Origin: Dehalococcoidales bacterium
GTDB taxonomy: Bacteria > Chloroflexota > Dehalococcoidia > E44-bin15
NCBI GenBank assembly: GCA_012974295.1
Contig: JAAXQM010000028.1
Span: 1-10,884, forward strand
Direction: 5' to 3'
DNA: 10,884 bases
Positions within the stretch are counted from its first letter, which is position 1; the number at the start of each line of letters is the position of its first letter. Positions 7,305-10,884 of this stretch are shown here, piece by piece. A program made the translations under genes and the position numbers. The notes below the pieces were generated by a model, which did no database searches, was not told where the DNA came from, and saw nothing but the letters and a program-made list of their open reading frames with translations.

Positions 7305-7612
7305 TGCCCAAGCAGAAGATTCGTATAAAACTAAAAGCCTTTGACCATCGGATATTGGATCAATCGGCGGGGCAGATTGTTGAGGCTGCGGAGCAGACCG
7401 GAGCCAAAGTGGTGGGGCCAGTCCCAATGCCTACAAAGATTAAGAAGCACTGTGTTAACCGTTCCCCCTTCGTGGACAAGAACTCCAGGGAGCAGTTTGA
7501 AATTCGCACCCACAAGCGCCTGATCGATATCATAGATCCATCCTCTAGGACCGTAGATGTCCTGACACGGTTGGATTTACCGGCAGGGGTTGACATAGAG
7601 ATAAAGCTTTAG
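7304..7612 (+). CDS. rpsJ: 30S ribosomal protein S10
   Basis: S10 is a small-subunit head protein that also serves as NusE in transcription antitermination with NusB. The 102-aa product reads KIRIKLKAFDHRILDQSAGQ near the start, VGPVPMPTKI in the middle and EIRTHKRLIDI (about 66-76), all family hallmarks; the length is normal. The ATG overlaps the fusA stop by one base (TAATG) and has an excellent GGAGGAG 7 nt upstream, so it is translationally coupled to fusA. There is no room for an S10 leader of the E. coli type upstream of rpsJ, so L4-mediated attenuation at this place is not possible in the form known from E. coli. Confidence 0.97.
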   Translation: MPKQKIRIKLKAFDHRILDQSAGQIVEAAEQTGAKVVGPVPMPTKIKKHCVNRSPFVDKNSREQFEIRTHKRLIDIIDPSSRTVDVLTRLDLPAGVDIEIKL

Positions 7613-7679
7613 TGTTACCAGGTAGAAATCCAATAGAGATATACTTAGTTTAGGAAATATTACCGGGGTATAGTTAAAT

Positions 7680-8315
7680 ATGATTCAAGGAATTATAGGA
7701 CGCAAGATTGGGATGACCCAGGTTTTTCAGGAGGATAGAACGGTAGCGCAGGTTACTGCTATATCTGCCGGGCCATGTATCGTGACCCAGATTAAAAGGA
7801 TGGGAAAAGAGGGCTATGATGCAATTCAGCTTGGCTTTGGCGAGGCAAAGCGTCTCAATTCTCCGCAGAAAGGGCATCTCAAGCAAGTAGGTATGCTGAA
7901 GTACCTCAGGGAATTTGCAGTGGAAGATATCGAATCCTTTAAAGTAGGGCAGGTAATAGATGTCAGCATCTTCAAGACCGGGGATTTCGTTGATGTCACT
8001 GGTATCTCTAAAGGGAAGGGTTTCGCTGGGGTGGTCAAGCGCCACGGATTCGCTGGTGGGCCCAAGACCCATGGTCAATCGGACCGCCATCGTGCCCCGG
8101 GCTCAATAGGTGCAACCACAAGCCCGGCTAGGGTATTTAAAGGGAAGAAGATGGCGGGTCATATGGGAAATGAGCGAGTGACAGTGCGTCGCCTAAAAGT
8201 GGTCGAGGCGGATGCGGAGCGCAACCTGCTCCTCGTTCGAGGATCTGTGCCTGGCGCTAAAAACAGGCTTGTCACTGTCAGAAAATCGTTTGGCCAAGAG
8301 GAAGTTATTGTTTAG
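7680..8315 (+). CDS. rplC: 50S ribosomal protein L3
   Basis: L3 is an early assembly protein of the large subunit whose long loop reaches towards the peptidyl transferase centre. The 211-aa product starts MIQGIIGRKIGMTQVF and contains GKGFAGVVKRHGF, THGQSDRHRAPGSIG and FKGKKMAGHMGNERVTV, as expected. The stretch aligned with E. coli Gln150, the PrmB methylation site, reads ATTSP here, so that glutamine is absent. It follows rpsJ after 67 nt, the longest gap in the operon, in which I see no strong hairpin or promoter; the nearest purine run before the ATG is a distant GGGG. Its last eight bases overlap the proposed TTG start of the ABC permease. The stop is TAG. Confidence 0.97.
   Translation: MIQGIIGRKIGMTQVFQEDRTVAQVTAISAGPCIVTQIKRMGKEGYDAIQLGFGEAKRLNSPQKGHLKQVGMLKYLREFAVEDIESFKVGQVIDVSIFKTGDFVDVTGISKGKGFAGVVKRHGFAGGPKTHGQSDRHRAPGSIGATTSPARVFKGKKMAGHMGNERVTVRRLKVVEADAERNLLLVRGSVPGAKNRLVTVRKSFGQEEVIV
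8297..8302 (+). promoter_or_regulatory. Ribosome-binding site inside the rplC end serving the permease TTG
   Basis: AGAGGA lies five bases before the TTG at 8308, within codons of the rplC C-terminus. The other in-frame candidate, TTG at 8290, has no such site. It supports translation of the permease coupled to termination of L3. Confidence 0.55.
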
Positions 8316-9519
8316 ATTCGCTGTATCCAACGCCTTCAGAAGAAAGGGAATCGCCATTTTCGCCATCCTGGGGGCTGCCCTCGGTATTGCACTCATGACG
8401 GTATTGCTCAGCATCTCCCAAGGAATGGATAAGCAAATGAATAGCATGATGGAAGAAATGGCAGCGGGTGTCGCTGTTTATCCGGCAGCCGATCCCCTGG
8501 GTTTTATGATGCCCAGCAGCATAGGCATGCCGATTGAATATGCAGATGAAATAAGTCAGATAAAGATAGAAGGTGAAGAGGCTGTTAGTAGAGTACGCCC
8601 GCAGGTCACATATTTTGTCGCAACCGAGGATTACAGTTTCGGCGATCCGATGGGTGTACTCATGAGGGGTGTGGATTTAGAGGGCGATGTACAGCCAGAC
8701 GATCCATTCTACGCAGACAATATATTGGAGGGAGGTCGACCCTTAACTCCCGGCAGTACAGATGAAGTCATCATTGGCATATTAGCTCAGAAAGCCGCAA
8801 GGGGAGGAGACTACGCTCAAGTGGGCGGCACGATGGAGTTGCCTGTAAGAGGTGGTAATGTCCCCAGTAACACCGTAACCGTAGTTGGTATTTTCGAGTC
8901 CGGCAATACCTTATACGATTTCGGCCTCTATACTGACCTGAGTACTACTCATACACTGATGCCGATTATCGCCACCGATGAGGTAAATTTCATTGGGGTC
9001 GAGGCCGCTGATTTGAGCTACGTAACCTATGTCTCTGATACCATAGTTGAAATGTTTCAGGATAGAGCGGTTCCAGTCAGTGCCACAATAGCCACGGAAA
9101 TGGTAGAGAGTTTCCAGGAAATGATGGGTACAATTGATAGTTTCCTATGGATCGTGTCCTTAGTTGCGGCGATAGCTGGGGGGATATCCATATTCATCGT
9201 TATGCTTCTCTCGGTCATAGAGAGGACAAAGGAATTCGGCATCGTCAAGGCATCGGGCTGGTCCAATAGGAATATCATTACGTCAGTGGTTGTTCAATCG
9301 ATCACCATAAGCATTCTCGCAGCTGCAATAGGTCTGGCTATCGGATACTTGGGGGGACAAGGCATCGATGCTTATATCGCAATGGATGTTGCAGCTATTA
9401 CATGGAAGTTGATACTTTTCATTTCCGTCTTTGGAATAATTGCGGGAGTGGTAGGTGGGCTCTACCCTGCATTACGAGCGGCGAGAGTAAGCCCCATAGA
9501 GAGCATGAGGGCCTTATAG
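8308..9519 (+). CDS. ABC transporter permease, MacB/FtsX type, inside the ribosomal operon
   Basis: A 403-aa membrane protein with the type VII (MacB/LolCE/FtsX) layout. The N-terminus MFRFAVSNAFRRKGIAIF leads into one transmembrane helix (about 14-36), then a large extracytoplasmic domain (about 40-270), then three helices (about 277-302, 323-350 and 366-388). Family signatures are VIERTKEFGIVKASGWS (303-319) before the third helix and GLYPALRAARVSPIESMRAL at the C-terminus. With the ATPase that follows, a dimer would form a mechanotransmission-type transporter. Members export peptides, antibiotics or lipoproteins, or act as sensors; the substrate is not deducible. I chose TTG 8308 because it yields the typical short cytoplasmic N-terminus and has a ribosome-binding site. 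The reading frame stays open back to 8212 inside rplC, but that part is not family-like. No membrane fusion protein gene is seen nearby. Confidence 0.88.
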   Translation: MFRFAVSNAFRRKGIAIFAILGAALGIALMTVLLSISQGMDKQMNSMMEEMAAGVAVYPAADPLGFMMPSSIGMPIEYADEISQIKIEGEEAVSRVRPQVTYFVATEDYSFGDPMGVLMRGVDLEGDVQPDDPFYADNILEGGRPLTPGSTDEVIIGILAQKAARGGDYAQVGGTMELPVRGGNVPSNTVTVVGIFESGNTLYDFGLYTDLSTTHTLMPIIATDEVNFIGVEAADLSYVTYVSDTIVEMFQDRAVPVSATIATEMVESFQEMMGTIDSFLWIVSLVAAIAGGISIFIVMLLSVIERTKEFGIVKASGWSNRNIITSVVVQSITISILAAAIGLAIGYLGGQGIDAYIAMDVAAITWKLILFISVFGIIAGVVGGLYPALRAARVSPIESMRAL

Positions 9520-9523
9520 GTGA
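9518..9523 (+). promoter_or_regulatory. Ribosome-binding site for the ATPase ATG at 9529
   Basis: AGGTGA overlaps the permease TAG stop and lies five bases before the ATG at 9529. The competing in-frame GTG at 9520 is part of this site; its own possible site is GAGGG at 9507-9511. I prefer the ATG, but the two differ by only three residues. Confidence 0.5.
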
Positions 9524-9528
9524 ACGTC

Positions 9529-10278
9529 ATGGTTGAGTATAAGGCAAAAAGTGAAAACTATGCTGAGACTGAGATAGTTGATGATCTGCAGCATGGAATT
9601 GTGGTTGCTAAAAATCTAACTAAAATATATGGCAGCGGAACAACTAGTGTGGCGGCATTGAAAGGTGTGAACCTGAATGTACAGCAAGGTGAGTTTGTTG
9701 CTGTGCTGGGACCGTCGGGAAGTGGCAAGACAACCTTCCTTAATATGCTTGGTGCCCTGGATCGACCTACTAAAGGACAGGTGTTTATAGACAATGAGGA
9801 GACGAGCAATGTAGCGGAGCGTAATCTGTACAGGATACGCCGCAGGAAACTCGGGTTCATTTTTCAAACATATTACTTGGTACCGACCTTGAATGCTATG
9901 CAGAACGTGCTTATGCCTGTGTTGCCGATAAGAGGGAACAAACGCTACGAGAAAAGGGCACAGAGACTTCTGGACATCGTTGGGCTCAGTGGCCGCACAC
10001 ATCACAAGCCCGGTGAGCTCTCAGGGGGCGAGCAACAGCGTGTAGCCATCGCCCGTGCACTTATCCTGAACCCCCCCGTTGTCCTTGCAGATGAGCCAAC
10101 AGGAAATCTTGATACGAAGACTGGTGCTGAGATTATCGACTTGATGAAGCGGCTGAATAAGGACAGAGGGAAAACATTTATTATCGTGACCCACGACCGT
10201 CGCATTGCGGATGTAGCAGAGAGGGCGTTCTATTTATTGGATGGTGAATTGTCGGATCATCTCCCCGAGGGATATTAA
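9529..10278 (+). CDS. ABC transporter ATPase, LolD/MacB type
   Basis: A 249-aa soluble ATP-binding subunit. Motifs are all intact: Walker A GPSGSGKTT (61-69), Q-loop Gln113 in FIFQTYYLVPTLNAMQNV, signature LSGGEQQRVAIARAL (164-178), Walker B VVLADEP (184-190) with catalytic Glu189, D-loop GNLD (192-195) and switch His222 in IVTHD. VPTLNAMQNVLMP and the DEPTGNLD form are typical of the LolD/MacB/FtsE branch, which partners exactly the permease type found upstream. The first 25 residues or so precede the usual start of the domain and are not recognisable. The gene follows the permease without a gap (GTG variant) or by 9 nt (ATG variant) and ends 1 nt before rplD, so it is fully embedded in the ribosomal operon. 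Confidence 0.93.
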   Translation: MVEYKAKSENYAETEIVDDLQHGIVVAKNLTKIYGSGTTSVAALKGVNLNVQQGEFVAVLGPSGSGKTTFLNMLGALDRPTKGQVFIDNEETSNVAERNLYRIRRRKLGFIFQTYYLVPTLNAMQNVLMPVLPIRGNKRYEKRAQRLLDIVGLSGRTHHKPGELSGGEQQRVAIARALILNPPVVLADEPTGNLDTKTGAEIIDLMKRLNKDRGKTFIIVTHDRRIADVAERAFYLLDGELSDHLPEGY

Positions 10279-10279
10279 A

Positions 10280-10884
10280 ATGGTAAATATACCTGTTTAT
10301 AATATACAAGGCGCGGTTATTGATAATATTACATTGAGTGATGAGGTTTTTGGAGTACCCCTGAACCGGGCGGTGGTACATCAAGCACTGGTAAGGCAGC
10401 TGGCTAATGCCCGTCAGGGTACGGCGAACACGAAGACGCGAGCACAGGTTGCTGGTGGTGGGAGGAAGCCCTTTCGCCAGAAAGGGACGGGGCGAGCACG
10501 GCAAGGAAGTACAACATCACCGCTGTTGCGCGGTGGTGGGGTAATCTTTGGCCCTCACTCCAGGAGCTATCGCCAGGCGATGCCTAAGAAGATGCGGCGC
10601 CTTGCCTTGAGATGTGTGCTCTCGGCGAAGTTGTCTGATGGTGAGATGATTGTGGTGGATGATATTGCCTTGACCGATCCTATGACAAAGGAAATAGCTC
10701 GCATCTTTTCGGCATTGGGGGTGAAACCGCCTGTTCTGATTGTCACCGCTGAGCCCGATCCGAATATATATAAATCGGCGCGTAATATTGAGAGGACAAA
10801 GGTACTACCCGCAAATATGCTAAATGTCGGCGATCTACTCTCGCACCGGATGTTAGTGCTCACTGTGGCAGCGGTGAGGAGGAT
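10280..10884 (+). CDS. rplD: 50S ribosomal protein L4, partial (runs off the window)
   Basis: L4 binds 23S rRNA early in assembly, and its loop lines the exit tunnel; in E. coli it also represses the S10 operon. The visible 201 residues start MVNIPVYNIQGAVIDNITL and contain TKTRAQVAGGGRKPFRQKGTGRARQGS (split: TKTRAQVAGGGRKP, FRQKGTGRARQGS, about 51-77), the conserved tunnel-loop region, then GGGVIFGPHSRSY. No stop is reached, but the length already equals that of E. coli L4, so only the last few residues should be missing. The ATG has GAGGG 8 nt upstream, at the end of the ATPase gene, and lies 1 nt after that gene's stop. Downstream genes are outside the window; rplW and rplB would be expected. 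Confidence 0.96.
   Translation, partial: MVNIPVYNIQGAVIDNITLSDEVFGVPLNRAVVHQALVRQLANARQGTANTKTRAQVAGGGRKPFRQKGTGRARQGSTTSPLLRGGGVIFGPHSRSYRQAMPKKMRRLALRCVLSAKLSDGEMIVVDDIALTDPMTKEIARIFSALGVKPPVLIVTAEPDPNIYKSARNIERTKVLPANMLNVGDLLSHRMLVLTVAAVRR

Noticed and set aside
7613..7679. A promoter or regulatory RNA in the rpsJ-rplC gap
   Set aside because: A TATACT-like box exists, but its best -35 partner is poor and 19 nt away, and possible stems (such as TACC/GGTA) are too short or have impossible loops.
8212..8307. N-terminal extension of the ABC permease into rplC from the ATG at 8212
   Set aside because: The extra residues do not resemble the start of MacB-type permeases, and a TTG with a ribosome-binding site at 8308 fits better; the openness of this frame inside rplC is incidental.
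8308..10278. The transporter genes as an assembly chimera or a mobile element cargo
   Set aside because: The reading frames mesh with rplC and rplD by overlaps and a 1-nt spacer, and no transposase, terminal inverted repeat or target duplication is visible. Only reads can fully exclude a chimera.
1..10884. CRISPR arrays, tRNA or rRNA genes, insertion sequences
   Set aside because: No regularly spaced repeats, no cloverleaf-like segments and no transposase signatures were seen; intergenic space is too small for rRNA genes.

Overview
The window is a compact bacterial chromosome segment carrying two divergently transcribed blocks of housekeeping genes. All protein families are bacterial. The S12 protein carries the extra segment seen in Bacillus-type S12, PurF is the [4Fe-4S] type, and the ribosomal operon lacks tuf. 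I read this as a Gram-positive-like or deep-branching lineage, possibly Chloroflexota/Dehalococcoidia. That placement is an inference from gene content and is weakly held.

Left half, minus strand (about 4044 down to 55): tlyA (S4 plus FtsJ-type rRNA 2'-O-methyltransferase), then 2 nt later an alpha/beta-hydrolase, then a 79-nt gap with a good sigma70-type promoter, then purF and purM 3 nt apart. PurF makes phosphoribosylamine from PRPP and glutamine at the start of purine synthesis; PurM closes the imidazole ring at step 5. PurM starts with TTG behind a clear ribosome-binding site. Positions 1-54 lie beyond the purM stop and hold no gene I can identify.

Divergent gap (4045-4316): a candidate tlyA promoter facing left, placed so that the transcript could be leaderless, with a perfect 12-bp palindrome at its -35; and a strong promoter (TTGACA, 17 nt, TAAATT) facing right, with a leader of about 110 nt.

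Right half, plus strand (4317 to the window end): rpsL (S12), rpsG (S7), fusA (EF-G), rpsJ (S10), rplC (L3), an ABC-transporter permease, an ABC-transporter ATPase, then rplD (L4, running off the window). The str and S10 operons are joined end to end without tuf, with junctions from overlaps to 5 nt except for 67 nt before rplC.

The outstanding feature is a complete MacB/LolCDE-type ABC transporter (FtsX-like permease plus LolD-like ATPase) between rplC and rplD, two genes that are normally adjacent. The permease appears to start at a TTG inside the last codons of rplC; the ATPase follows it at once; rplD begins 1 nt after the ATPase stop. All catalytic motifs are intact. This looks like an established in-frame resident of the ribosomal operon rather than debris, and its role is unknown.
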